DNA of 64,000 nucleotides, from NCBI RefSeq assembly GCF_900115825.1, contig NZ_FOXW01000001.1, forward strand, positions 372,001 through 436,000, given 5' to 3'. The notes under the pieces are model-generated. The model made no database searches. It was given only the letters and a program-made list of their open reading frames with translations, and was not told the origin of the DNA. Position 1 is the stretch's first letter; each line of letters opens with the position of its first letter. This DNA comes from Desemzia incerta. Its GTDB lineage: Bacteria; Bacillota; Bacilli; Lactobacillales; Carnobacteriaceae. Position numbers and translations under genes: made by a program. Positions 9,646 to 18,373 of the stretch are shown here, in pieces.

Positions 9646-9747
9646 TTTCTCCCCTAGACTCTTCTGACTACAGCTCACTTCTTTGCTATAATAAATTAAG
9701 AAGAGACTGCTGAAAATGGCGGAAATATACAGAAAGGAGGGGATCGT

Positions 9748-10719
9748 TTGTCGCTTAGTTTGCGGACCCTAAAAATAGCACTTTCAACAGTAGCCGCTAT
9801 TTTTATTGCGGACTTATTTCATTTGGAGTCAAGCATCTCGGCAGGGATTATTGCTATCTTGAGTGTTTTAGATACTCGTAAAACATCTTTGGAAATAGCC
9901 GTTCAACGTGTGGTTTCAACAATATTGGCTTTAGGAATAGCTGCTGTATTATTTAATGTACTGGGTTTTTCTACAGCAGTATTTGGATTATATTTATTGT
10001 TCTATGTTCCTAGTGCGTATAAACTAAACGTTCAGTCGGGTATTGCGCCTTGTTCAGTCTTGGTGACTCATTTGCTGCTGGCAGAAAGTACTGCGCTTGG
10101 ATTGCTGTTTAATGGATTAAGCTTGATGCTGATAGGAGCAGGTATGGCCTTGATAGTGAATTTATATATGCCTTCTCAAGAGAATAAAATCGCAGATATC
10201 AGAACTCAAGTCGAAGAACAAATGAAGGTGATTTTATTTCAATTTGATCACTTTTTACAAAATGGAATCGAAGAGGAAATCTCAGACAAAGACTTGGTTC
10301 AGTTGAACCATTTGTTGGAACAAGGCATTCGATTGTCTCGCGCAGAAGCTGAAAATCGATTTATCGATCAATCGTATTATCATTTTCGCTACTTTGAAAT
10401 GAGAAAGAGTCAAGCAAGAATCTTGGAGCAAATGCAATGGAATTTGAAGCAAATTTCAATTCCGCTTCAACAAAGCAGAATTTTAGCTGGAATGTACTAT
10501 TTAACAGCTGAAACCTTGCATGAGTACAACCCGGGAATCAATTTATTGGAAGAAATCGATCAGTTAACAGATGTATTCAGAGAAAGCGATTTGCCTGAAA
10601 CCAGGGAAGAGTTCGAAAAAAGAGCAGTCCTCTTTCAACTATTGAATGACTTTGAACGTTTCATTCAAATAAAGAAAGATTTTTATGACGAATACAGTAA
10701 AGAATGGTTTGCATTATAA
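9748..10719 (+). CDS. Aromatic acid exporter (ArAE/DUF939) family membrane protein
   Basis: A 323-residue protein starting at TTG 9748 behind the strong AGAAAGGAGG at 9731-9740. The N-terminal half (about 1-140) is a bundle of hydrophobic helices beginning RTLKIALSTVAAIFIADLF. The second half is soluble and helical, with YYHFRYFEMRKSQARILEQM typical of the ArAE_1 C-terminal domain. Known relatives are implicated in export of aromatic acids or stress metabolites, but most Gram-positive members are uncharacterised. It is monocistronic, with a promoter-proximal strong ribosome site and a perfect terminator behind it. Confidence 0.83.
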   Translation: MSLSLRTLKIALSTVAAIFIADLFHLESSISAGIIAILSVLDTRKTSLEIAVQRVVSTILALGIAAVLFNVLGFSTAVFGLYLLFYVPSAYKLNVQSGIAPCSVLVTHLLLAESTALGLLFNGLSLMLIGAGMALIVNLYMPSQENKIADIRTQVEEQMKVILFQFDHFLQNGIEEEISDKDLVQLNHLLEQGIRLSRAEAENRFIDQSYYHFRYFEMRKSQARILEQMQWNLKQISIPLQQSRILAGMYYLTAETLHEYNPGINLLEEIDQLTDVFRESDLPETREEFEKRAVLFQLLNDFERFIQIKKDFYDEYSKEWFAL

Positions 10720-10745
10720 ATGGATTTAGAAAACGAATGAACAAT

Positions 10746-10792
10746 AGACGTTTTTGATTAATAATCTCTTATTAATCAAAAACGTCTTTTTG
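10746..10792 (+). terminator. Perfect 19-bp rho-independent terminator
   Basis: The stem arms are 10746-10764 and 10769-10787, with a TCTC loop and a following T-run. It closes the ArAE gene. Confidence 0.92.
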
Positions 10793-10899
10793 CTTTACTT
10801 CGTCAACTAGCTGAAATGACGAAATCAAGATTCTTATTGTTGTATTTAACCAAACTGACAACTTTTGATAAAAACCTTTTGTTATAAGGAAAAAATGTA

Positions 10900-10928
10900 T
10901 TGATTAAATATTCTGAATATTCTATACT
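10900..10928 (+). promoter_or_regulatory. Sigma-A promoter of the liv operon
   Basis: TTGATT at 10900-10905 and TATACT at 10923-10928 are separated by exactly 17 bp. The ATG of livJ is about 100 bp downstream. The spacer is occupied by a CodY-box-like palindrome. The rest of the 313-bp gap (10793-10899 and 10929-11010) shows nothing clear. Confidence 0.7.
10907..10921. promoter_or_regulatory. Putative CodY box between -35 and -10 of livJ
   Basis: AATATTCTGAATATT matches the established CodY consensus AATTTTCWGAAAATT at 13 of 15 positions and is a near-perfect palindrome. It lies wholly inside the promoter spacer. CodY responds to branched-chain amino acids, which are the presumed cargo of this transporter, so repression by CodY plus isoleucine or leucine is a coherent inference. 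CodY itself is not in the window. Confidence 0.65.
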
Positions 10929-11031
10929 AAGAAACATCATTACTTTTCTTATTTGATTTTAATTTTATGCTTAACGATAAAGTTGCTGAATAAGAAGTTA
11001 GAAATAAAAGGGATAATGGGGGAATGAATAA

Positions 11032-12180
11032 ATGAAAAAGACATTACTATTAGGGGTAGCAGCTTTATCTTTATTTGCAGCAGGATGTGGTGCAGGAAGT
11101 GGAGCAGGAGATGAAGATACGATCCAGCTTGGCGCGATGTTTGAAAAAACAGGTCCTGTATCAGCTTATGGAACAGCCGAATCTAATGGAGTAAAGTTAG
11201 CCATTAAAGAAATCAATGAAGCTGGCGGTATCTTAGACAAACAAATTGAATTAACAGAATACGATACAAAATCAGATAACGTGGAAGCAACCAGTATTGC
11301 AACGCGGTTAGCTACTGAAGACAATGTTGTAGCTATCGTTGGACCTGCTACTTCTGGTGCTGTTCAAGCAGCGACACAACCGATTACTAGAGCAGAAGTG
11401 CCGTTGATCACGCCATCCGGTACAGCAGATAACCTGACACTAACAGAATCAGGAGATGTACAGCCATTTGTATTTAGAACTTCTTTCCAAGATTCTTTCC
11501 AAGGAGTAGCATTAGCGAACTTTGCTATGGACAGCCTAGGAGCAAAAAAAGCGGTTATTATTGGTGACAGTTCAAGTGATTACGCTGTGGGATTAACGAA
11601 TGCTTTTAAAGATACTTATGAAGGCGAAATCGTTGCAGAAGAGTACTTTACTCAAGACGACACAGATTTCAGCGCTATTTTGACAAAAATCCAAAATCAA
11701 GACTTTGATTTTATCTATCTTCCTGCTTATTATGAGCAAGCAGGTTTAATTTTGAAACAAGCTCGTGAAATGGGGCTGGATCAGCCAGTACTAGGCGGGG
11801 ACGGATTTAGCAACCAAGCTTTATTGGATTTAGCAGGAACAGAAAATGTATCAGATGTTTACTACTCTGCTCATTTCTCATTAGAAAATGAAGACGAACA
11901 AGTACAAACGTTTATTGACAACTATACAGCAGAATACGATACAGCACCTGATGCTTTTTCAGCTCTAGCGTATGATGCAGTATACTTGGTTGCTCAAGCT
12001 ATTGAAGACGGCGGAGAAGCAACACCTGAAGCTATCACTGATGCACTTGAAAGCATTACGGATTTTGATGGGGTAACTGGAACATTCTCTATCGATGAAA
12101 ATCACAACCCTGTAAAATCTACGTTGATCATTGAATTGCAAGATGGTAAAGAAACAAGTACACAAGAAATTCAACCTTAA
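11032..12180 (+). CDS. livJ: Branched-chain amino acid ABC transporter, substrate-binding lipoprotein
   Basis: A 382-residue periplasmic-binding-type lipoprotein. A signal peptide ends in LFAAGC with Cys19 as the lipid attachment site, followed by a Gly/Ser linker. The mature part is a type I binding fold: IQLGAMFEKTGPVSAYG at the start, AIVGPATSGAVQAATQP near residue 100, and RTSFQDSFQG. This matches Leu/Ile/Val-binding proteins. It is the first gene of livJHMGF plus the CBS-ACT gene. A terminator between it and livH should give more receptor than membrane parts. Probable control is by CodY at the promoter spacer. Confidence 0.95.
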   Translation: MKKTLLLGVAALSLFAAGCGAGSGAGDEDTIQLGAMFEKTGPVSAYGTAESNGVKLAIKEINEAGGILDKQIELTEYDTKSDNVEATSIATRLATEDNVVAIVGPATSGAVQAATQPITRAEVPLITPSGTADNLTLTESGDVQPFVFRTSFQDSFQGVALANFAMDSLGAKKAVIIGDSSSDYAVGLTNAFKDTYEGEIVAEEYFTQDDTDFSAILTKIQNQDFDFIYLPAYYEQAGLILKQAREMGLDQPVLGGDGFSNQALLDLAGTENVSDVYYSAHFSLENEDEQVQTFIDNYTAEYDTAPDAFSALAYDAVYLVAQAIEDGGEATPEAITDALESITDFDGVTGTFSIDENHNPVKSTLIIELQDGKETSTQEIQP

Positions 12181-12192
12181 CAAAAGATAAAT

Positions 12193-12232
12193 AAAAGGTG
12201 CAAAGCAGTTGCTAACTTTGCACTTTTTATTT
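12193..12232 (+). terminator. Intra-operon terminator/attenuator between livJ and livH
   Basis: The stem AAAAGGTGCAAAG (12193-12205) pairs with CTTTGCACTTTT (12215-12226), followed by a T-rich run. As livH begins 47 bp later without an obvious new promoter, partial read-through is likely. Confidence 0.8.
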
Positions 12233-12278
12233 TTTATAAAATAAGGCAAAAAAATAGAAGTAAAAAGAGAGGTATCCT

Positions 12279-13157
12279 ATGGAAACATTTTTTCAACAAA
12301 TGATAAATGGACTATCGTTGGGTAGTATTTATGCTTTGATTGCTCTAGGTTATACAATGGTTTATGGAATTATAAAATTGATTAATTTTGCTCACGGGGA
12401 CATTTATATGGTTGGAGCGTTTATCGGATACACCATGATTCATTCTTTTGGAATGGGATTTTTCCCTGCTCTTCTTACAGCAATGGCATTAAGTGCACTC
12501 TTAGGCGTTTTAATTGAGCGCATTGCTTATAAACCCTTACGTCATGCTACTCGAATAGCCGTTTTAATCACAGCTATCGGCGTCTCTTATCTATTGCAAA
12601 ACGGGATGCTTTATTTCTATGGTGCAGAGGTACGCTCGTTCCCACAAGTCGTCGACAATACACTTTTTGAAGTCGCAGGGTTGCAAGTGAGTCGGATCCA
12701 ATTGTTGATATTTGCGACAACACTTGTTTTGATGGTCTTGTTGCAGTTCATCGTTCAAAAGACGAAAATGGGGAAAGCTATGAGAGCGGTAAGTACCGAT
12801 TCATCAGCAGCTCAATTGATGGGGATCAATGTCGACAACGTCATCTCTTTTACTTTTTTCTTAGGCTCGGCTTTAGCAGGAGCAGCAGGAGTATTAGTAG
12901 GCTTGTACTACAACACGATTGATCCAATGATGGGGGTAGCTCCTGGTCTTAAAGCCTTTGTAGCTGCAGTTCTAGGAGGAATAGGCTTCATTCCTGGTGC
13001 GGTACTTGGCGGTTTTACTATAGGGATAGTAGAAACTTTGGTCAGTGCTTATGGAAACTCCATGATTCGTGATGCAGTAGTATATGGGATCTTGATCCTT
13101 ATTTTAATTATTCGTCCTGCCGGCATCTTAGGAAAACATGTTAAAGAGAAAGTGTAG
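12279..13157 (+). CDS. livH: Branched-chain amino acid ABC transporter permease LivH
   Basis: A 292-residue inner-membrane subunit. The N-terminus NGLSLGSIYALIALGYTMVYG and the following INFAHGD are the textbook LivH signature. Seven to eight hydrophobic segments follow, with AFVAAVLGGIG near the coupling region and the RPAGILGK tail. It pairs with LivM to form the channel energised by LivG and LivF. AGAGAGG lies about 8 bp before the ATG. The livM start is 8 bp beyond its stop. Confidence 0.95.
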   Translation: METFFQQMINGLSLGSIYALIALGYTMVYGIIKLINFAHGDIYMVGAFIGYTMIHSFGMGFFPALLTAMALSALLGVLIERIAYKPLRHATRIAVLITAIGVSYLLQNGMLYFYGAEVRSFPQVVDNTLFEVAGLQVSRIQLLIFATTLVLMVLLQFIVQKTKMGKAMRAVSTDSSAAQLMGINVDNVISFTFFLGSALAGAAGVLVGLYYNTIDPMMGVAPGLKAFVAAVLGGIGFIPGAVLGGFTIGIVETLVSAYGNSMIRDAVVYGILILILIIRPAGILGKHVKEKV

Positions 13158-13165
13158 GTGACAAA

Positions 13166-14131
13166 ATGAAATTAATAAACAAAACAACGATTGGATGGTT
13201 GGTAGTGGCTATAGCAGGATTTTTAGTGCTGCAACTAGCGGTGACTACGGGAATCATCAGTGCCTATTATGAAATCACTTTAGTAACGATTCTAATCAAT
13301 ATTATACTGGCTGTCGGATTGAACCTGATTATTGGATTCTCTGGTCAGTTTTCACTGGGCCATGCTGGTTTTATGGCTATTGGAGCTTATACAGCAGGAA
13401 TCATCACGAAATATTTCCCGACTTATACCGGTTTATTTCTTGGTATTTTGGCGGGTGTTATCTTGACCAGTATAGTGGCATTGATTGTTGGGATCCCAAC
13501 ATTACGACTAAAAGGAGACTATTTGGCGATTGCTACGTTAGGGGTAGCAGAAATCATTCGAATTGTTATCGTAAATATGCAATCTGTCACTAATGGAGCT
13601 GCCGGGTTGAGCGGTATTCCTTATCTGTCTAAATGGCCACTGATTTATGTATTTACGGTATTGACGATTTTACTCGTTGCCAATTACACACAAAGCAGCC
13701 CAGGTCGTGCAACGATTGCTATTAGAGAAGACGAAATTGCTGCTGAGTCTATGGGGGTCAATACGACTAAGTACAAGACGATTGCTTTTATCTTAGGTGC
13801 AGCGACTGCAGCCATTGGCGGAGCTTTACACGCTTCATACTTTAGCGTTATCCGTCCAGGAGACTTTACCTTTAATAAATCAGTAGATGTATTGATCATT
13901 GTGGTTTTCGGCGGTATCGGAAGCATAACCGGTTCTGTTGTAGCGGCAATTTTGCTTGGTTTCTTGAACGTGTTTCTACAACCTTTTGGGGCTTTGCGGA
14001 TGATCATTTATGCACTAGCGTTAATTGGGATCATGATTTTTAAACCTTCAGGATTGCTGGGCAATAAAGAATTCACTGTATCAGGACTGCTGCGTTTGTT
14101 CAATCGCAAATCTGCGCAAGGGGAGGGATAA
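13166..14131 (+). CDS. livM: Branched-chain amino acid ABC transporter permease LivM
   Basis: A 321-residue membrane subunit of the LivM family. Diagnostic stretches are GLNLIIGFSGQFSLGHAGFMAIGAY (shown in part), IPTLRLKGDYLAIATLG, AIREDEIAAESMGVN (the cytoplasmic coupling segment) and VVFGGIGSI. About nine hydrophobic segments are visible. It is translated from an ATG 8 bp after livH, and its stop is 2 bp before livG, so the complex subunits are tightly coupled. Confidence 0.95.
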   Translation: MKLINKTTIGWLVVAIAGFLVLQLAVTTGIISAYYEITLVTILINIILAVGLNLIIGFSGQFSLGHAGFMAIGAYTAGIITKYFPTYTGLFLGILAGVILTSIVALIVGIPTLRLKGDYLAIATLGVAEIIRIVIVNMQSVTNGAAGLSGIPYLSKWPLIYVFTVLTILLVANYTQSSPGRATIAIREDEIAAESMGVNTTKYKTIAFILGAATAAIGGALHASYFSVIRPGDFTFNKSVDVLIIVVFGGIGSITGSVVAAILLGFLNVFLQPFGALRMIIYALALIGIMIFKPSGLLGNKEFTVSGLLRLFNRKSAQGEG

Positions 14132-14133
14132 CG

Positions 14134-14907
14134 ATGAGTTTGCTGGAAGTAAAAAAATTAACGAAAAACTTTGGCGGACTTTCTGCTATTTCCAATGTTC
14201 ATTTAGAATTAAAAGAAAATGAACTCGTTGGATTAATCGGTCCCAATGGAGCAGGAAAAACGACGTTATTCAACTTACTGACAGGGGTTTACCAACCCAC
14301 TGAAGGCTCGATTGAAATTGAAACGAATGGGCAAAGAGAATCTGTTATAGGGAAAAAGACTTATACGATAACGGATATGGGATTCGGCAGAACGTTTCAA
14401 AATATCCGCTTATTCAAAAATCTAACTGTTCTGGACAACGTATTGATCGCGATGCATTCCAAAAGTAAAGTCGGAACGTTAAAAAGTGTTCTTCGTTTAC
14501 CAAGTTATTATGCTTCTGAATCGAAAATGAAAAAAGAAGCGATTGAGTTATTGAAAATATTTAGTTTGGAAAATAAAGTAGACGAACTAGCAAAAAATTT
14601 GCCTTATGGGGAACAACGACGACTAGAAATCGTTCGAGCGTTAGCTACTAAGCCTAAAGTATTGTTCTTAGATGAGCCGGCTGCGGGAATGAATCCTCAA
14701 GAAACAGCTGATCTGACCGCTTTGATCCGTCAAATCCAAAAAGACTTTAAGATCACGATTTTGCTGATCGAACATGACATGTCGTTAGTCATGAATGTGT
14801 GTGAACGGATCTACGTATTAGAGTATGGTCGTATGATCGCTCATGGGACACCCGAAGAAATAAAAGGCAATAAACAAGTTATCAAAGCATATTTAGGCGG
14901 TGAGTAA
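14134..14907 (+). CDS. livG: Branched-chain amino acid ABC transporter ATPase LivG
   Basis: A 257-residue ATPase. Walker A GPNGAGKT is at residues 36-43, then FGRTFQNIRLFKNLTVLDN (Q-loop region typical of LivG), signature LPYGEQRRLEI, Walker B VLFLDEPAAGMNP and switch region LLIEHDM. The ADPAAGMN-type box separates LivG from LivF. It forms a heterodimer with LivF. Its TAA abuts the ATG of livF directly. Confidence 0.95.
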   Translation: MSLLEVKKLTKNFGGLSAISNVHLELKENELVGLIGPNGAGKTTLFNLLTGVYQPTEGSIEIETNGQRESVIGKKTYTITDMGFGRTFQNIRLFKNLTVLDNVLIAMHSKSKVGTLKSVLRLPSYYASESKMKKEAIELLKIFSLENKVDELAKNLPYGEQRRLEIVRALATKPKVLFLDEPAAGMNPQETADLTALIRQIQKDFKITILLIEHDMSLVMNVCERIYVLEYGRMIAHGTPEEIKGNKQVIKAYLGGE

Positions 14908-15612
14908 ATGTTAACTGTAAACAATCTAGCAGTGCACTATGGGGTTATTGAAGCCATTCGAGAGGTTTCTTTTGAAGTAAAAGAAGGGGAAATCGTTTCG
15001 TTGATCGGAGCGAATGGTGCCGGAAAATCAACTATTTTAAAAGCTGTTTCCGGATTGATCCGTCCGAGCCAAGGGGAAATCGTTTACGAAGGGACGCCTA
15101 TTACAACAGCTACTCCGAAACAAATCGTAGAAAAAGGGATTTCTCAAGTTCCAGAAGGCAGACACATCTTTAGCGGAATGACCGTTTTAGAGAATCTGGA
15201 GATGGGAGCCTTTTTAAGAAAAGACAAAAATGAGGTCGAAAAAGATCTGCAACTCGTTTTTGATCGGTTTCCTATTTTAAAGGAACGGAAGAATCAGGAT
15301 GCAGCAACTCTTTCTGGTGGGGAACAACAAATGGTAGCCATGGGAAGAGCTCTGATGAGCCGCCCAAGATTATTGCTCTTAGATGAGCCCTCAATGGGGT
15401 TGGCACCGATTTTGATCAAAGAGATTTTTCATATTATTGAAGAAATCAACCGAACAGGTACGACTGTACTCTTGATCGAACAAAATGCTAAAATGGCTTT
15501 AAAGATAGCGAATAGAGGCTATGTATTAGAGACCGGAAATGTCGTTCAAACCGGTACAGGGGAAGAATTGTTAGAGAGCGACATCATTCAGAAGGCTTAT
15601 TTGGGAGGTTAA
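14908..15612 (+). CDS. livF: Branched-chain amino acid ABC transporter ATPase LivF
   Basis: A 234-residue ATPase beginning immediately after the livG stop. Walker A GANGAGKST is at about residues 34-42. VPEGRHIFSGMTVLENLEMG is the characteristic LivF segment, followed by signature LSGGEQQM, Walker B LLLLDEPSMGLAP and LLIEQNA. The C-terminus ends in the usual KAYLGG. It completes the ABC transporter with LivG. Confidence 0.95.
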   Translation: MLTVNNLAVHYGVIEAIREVSFEVKEGEIVSLIGANGAGKSTILKAVSGLIRPSQGEIVYEGTPITTATPKQIVEKGISQVPEGRHIFSGMTVLENLEMGAFLRKDKNEVEKDLQLVFDRFPILKERKNQDAATLSGGEQQMVAMGRALMSRPRLLLLDEPSMGLAPILIKEIFHIIEEINRTGTTVLLIEQNAKMALKIANRGYVLETGNVVQTGTGEELLESDIIQKAYLGG

Positions 15613-15616
15613 AGGT

Positions 15617-16279
15617 ATGTTGGTCAAAGATTATATGACAGCTGATGTAGTGTCGGTAAATGAAGAAACAAAAGTATTGGAAGCTTTAGATTTGATGAAA
15701 GAACATGACTTCCATCGCTTGCCAGTCGTAAGAAATGAACGAATGGTTGGATTAGTTACAGAAGAGATCATCAGTGACAATTCTCCGTCGACGGCTACAT
15801 CGTTAAGTATTCATGAGTTGAACTACTTGCTGACCAAAACAACTGTGGGAGACATCATGAACAAAGAAGTTCCTGCTATTGGTCCAGATGATTTACTGGA
15901 AGAAGCAGCTACTCGTATGAGAGACTCTAAAGTCACTGTTTTGCCAGTTATAGAAAATGAAGACCAGGTTGTCGGGATTATCACCGATAAAGACATCTTT
16001 CGAGCTTTTATCGACTTATTGGGATACAACAACAAAGGCAGTCGTATCGTGATCGATATTCCAGAAGACTATCCGGGTATTTTAGAGGATATCACTAATA
16101 TTCTGGCGGAAGCTAATGTAAGCATCAACCAAATTGCTGTTTACAGAAAAGAATCATTTACACAAATCGTGATTCAAATGGACAGCGACAAAACCACTGA
16201 CATAAAAGAAATTCTAACAACAAGCGGATATACTGTCAGTTCAGCTATTTATAAAGAAGGTTACTTAAAAGAGGAATAA
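15617..16279 (+). CDS. CBS-pair plus ACT domain regulatory protein (AcuB-like)
   Basis: A 220-residue cytoplasmic protein. Two CBS motifs fill residues about 1-140: MTADVVSVNEETKVLEAL, then VGDIMNKEVPAIGPDDLLEEA with ITDKDIFRAF. An ACT domain follows (about 145-215), starting RIVIDIPEDYPGILEDI. CBS pairs bind adenosyl nucleotides and ACT domains often bind amino acids, so it may sense energy or amino acid state. It starts 4 bp after livF and is the last gene of the operon. To my memory the same livF neighbour occurs in streptococci. A direct role in gating the transporter is inference. Confidence 0.88.
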   Translation: MLVKDYMTADVVSVNEETKVLEALDLMKEHDFHRLPVVRNERMVGLVTEEIISDNSPSTATSLSIHELNYLLTKTTVGDIMNKEVPAIGPDDLLEEAATRMRDSKVTVLPVIENEDQVVGIITDKDIFRAFIDLLGYNNKGSRIVIDIPEDYPGILEDITNILAEANVSINQIAVYRKESFTQIVIQMDSDKTTDIKEILTTSGYTVSSAIYKEGYLKEE

Positions 16280-16294
16280 TAGCTAGTCATAACG

Positions 16295-16332
16295 AAAAAC
16301 CATTAGGGGTCACTGCCCTAATGGTTTTTTGT
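16295..16332. terminator. Bidirectional terminator after the liv operon
   Basis: The stem AAAAACCATTAGGG (16295-16308) pairs with 16316-16329 and a T-run follows. An A-run before the left arm lets it also serve the convergent oxidoreductase gene. Confidence 0.92.
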
Positions 16333-16372
16333 GTTAAGCAGATTGATTCGTTTTAGACTAGGAACTCAAATG

Positions 16373-17371
16373 TTATTCAAAATCGTAACACAAGCCCCAT
16401 TGTTCCCGCAAGTTATCCATGATAGACATCACATCATGAGTCAATTGAATGTGCTTGTTCGGTGCTTGTTGTAAAATGTTGCTCGTCATCAATTCGATTT
16501 CATAATTTAAAGCTTGATTAGAGTCGCCCGCTGTCACGGTTTCAGAAGAACCATCTGGATACGTAATGGTTGCAGTATTGGCTCTAGGGTAATCTTCAAC
16601 AGTAATAAAACCATTTTCAAAAGCAACGATACCCACTTTAGGCATCTTAGCACGGAAAGTCAAACTGACGACAGCCATTTCATTATCTGGGTTTTTCAAA
16701 ATGACAGCAGATTGCTCATCGACACCCGTTTCATATGGATTCATAGTTGTTAAAATCTCAGTAGGTTGGCTGGATAAGAAGAATCGAGTAAAGGCTAAAG
16801 CATACACTCCAATATCCAATAAAGCTCCGCCTGCAATCTCTTTATTAAAGAAGCGGTTAGTCGGATCAGCTTCTTTCAAGCTTCCAAAAGAAGCTTGAAT
16901 CATTTTCAATTTGCCTAGTTTTCCAGTGGAGATGATGTCTTGCAATTTATGGTAAAGAGGCATATGGTAAATTGTCATTGCCTCAGCTAAAATCAGATTT
17001 TTTTCTTCAGCTACAGCTAAAGCTTCGTCCAACTCTTTATTGTTCATAGTGATTGCCTTCTCGCACAATACGTGTTTACCAGCTCGCAAGCTTTTTAAAA
17101 TATACTTTGCATGATGGCTGTGCGGAGTAGCGATATACACGACATCAATATCCGGATCAAACAACATTTCTTCGTAATTTCCATAAGCTTTTTCAATCCC
17201 GTACTTTTCCGCAAATGCATTTGCTTTGTCCAAATTACGTGAAGCCACCGCCAGCAAAGTAGCTTGTTGGACATTAAAATCTTTAGCAAAACTGGATGCG
17301 ATATCTCCTAAACCGATGATTCCCCAATTAACAGTTGTCATATAGTATTTTAGAAACTCTCTATCATTCAT
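16373..17371 (-). CDS. Gfo/Idh/MocA-family oxidoreductase
   Basis: A 332-residue NAD(P)-dependent dehydrogenase. The Rossmann motif WGIIGLGDIA is at about residues 16-25 and IDVVYIATPHSHHAKY marks the next strand. The family EKP motif appears as CEKAITM, with Ala in place of Pro. GGALLDIGVYAL is the substrate-domain segment of the dihydrodiol/glucose-fructose type. Start choice is unsure. AGGAGG lies 19 bp before the ATG at 17371, which is far, while the family start would be the Met at 17341, which has only a weak site. Substrate unknown; probably a sugar or polyol derivative. Confidence 0.88.
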   Translation of the reverse strand: MNDREFLKYYMTTVNWGIIGLGDIASSFAKDFNVQQATLLAVASRNLDKANAFAEKYGIEKAYGNYEEMLFDPDIDVVYIATPHSHHAKYILKSLRAGKHVLCEKAITMNNKELDEALAVAEEKNLILAEAMTIYHMPLYHKLQDIISTGKLGKLKMIQASFGSLKEADPTNRFFNKEIAGGALLDIGVYALAFTRFFLSSQPTEILTTMNPYETGVDEQSAVILKNPDNEMAVVSLTFRAKMPKVGIVAFENGFITVEDYPRANTATITYPDGSSETVTAGDSNQALNYEIELMTSNILQQAPNKHIQLTHDVMSIMDNLREQWGLCYDFE

Positions 17372-17454
17372 GATACTAGAGCTTCTAATCCTCCTCTCAA
17401 TAAAAAAGTTCCGCTTTCATTATTGCGTATTTGTCAAAAGAAGTACAGTGAAAG

Positions 17455-18129
17455 TTATGTCGATTGTTTAAATGAACGAGTATCTTGAAACCTCTTAGTA
17501 AAGAACAAAGAGACGATCAAAATCAACTCGAAAGCATTTGTAATAGCTGCACTTGGTAATGAAATAGGGAATGCATTTCCAAGGAACATGATTAATGTAC
17601 CGACAAAAAACCAGATCCAACCTTGTTTTCTCCAGACAATAATAGAGGCGAAAATCAGTATCAGTGAAACAAACAACACCATTAAAGGAACTCCGGAAGC
17701 TGGTTCAACGTTGCTGTAACTCAACACACCATATTTCCAATTGGCTTCTAAAGTCAGTCCGAGTACTTCACTGAATAGTTCGTAAACGATTAAACCCAAT
17801 GTCAATAGATAAAAAATAGCTTGAAACCATTTTTTAAACGCCCATTTGAAATCAGCTTTTTTCATCGCGCCCAAAGAAAACAACACCAGTAAAGGGGTGA
17901 AAAAAGCGTGCATATAAAACCGAGGGTAACTTAAGTTTTCCAGTAAACTGCCTTCTCCAATGAATTTACCCACAGCCAGTACACCATTGTCGTAAACCAA
18001 TCCGATAATAACGAGCAGCAGTACATTTGAGAGATCGTTCCACCCGTAGCGTGCTGCTAGCTTGATACCCCAAATCAATAAAAATAAATATGCAGCGAAG
18101 TAACCAAAAAATAAAATGGTGTCTAACAT
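17455..18129 (-). CDS. Uncharacterised integral membrane protein, about 6-7 TM
   Basis: A 224-residue protein that I do not recognise. Hydrophobic segments occur at about 3-22, 35-55, 75-92, 100-120, 148-165, 168-190 and 195-212. A small conserved-looking acidic/glycine loop (YDNGVLAVGKFIGEG) lies between the second and third. The very strong AAGAAAGGAGGAAAC site precedes the ATG. It is upstream of the Gfo/Idh gene, 83 bp away on the same strand, and may be cotranscribed with it. No function is assigned. Confidence 0.75.
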   Translation of the reverse strand: MLDTILFFGYFAAYLFLLIWGIKLAARYGWNDLSNVLLLVIIGLVYDNGVLAVGKFIGEGSLLENLSYPRFYMHAFFTPLLVLFSLGAMKKADFKWAFKKWFQAIFYLLTLGLIVYELFSEVLGLTLEANWKYGVLSYSNVEPASGVPLMVLFVSLILIFASIIVWRKQGWIWFFVGTLIMFLGNAFPISLPSAAITNAFELILIVSLFFTKRFQDTRSFKQST

Positions 18130-18373
18130 AAATTGTTTCCTCCTTTCTTAAGAAAAATTGAATCTCAATAGTCCTCATAGTTAACATATAATTTTCGCCA
18201 ACTAGGGTCAAATAGTTGCAACAGAAAGGAGTAAATAACTGGCAAATTAACCTATTAAGTGTATTATAAAAGTATAAAAAGAAAGTTATTTTGCTGCAGC
18301 CATTATTCTCGTCACCGTTTAAATTGATTTAAGGAAAGGTGTTCATCATTTCAAGGATAAGGAGAGATGAAGT

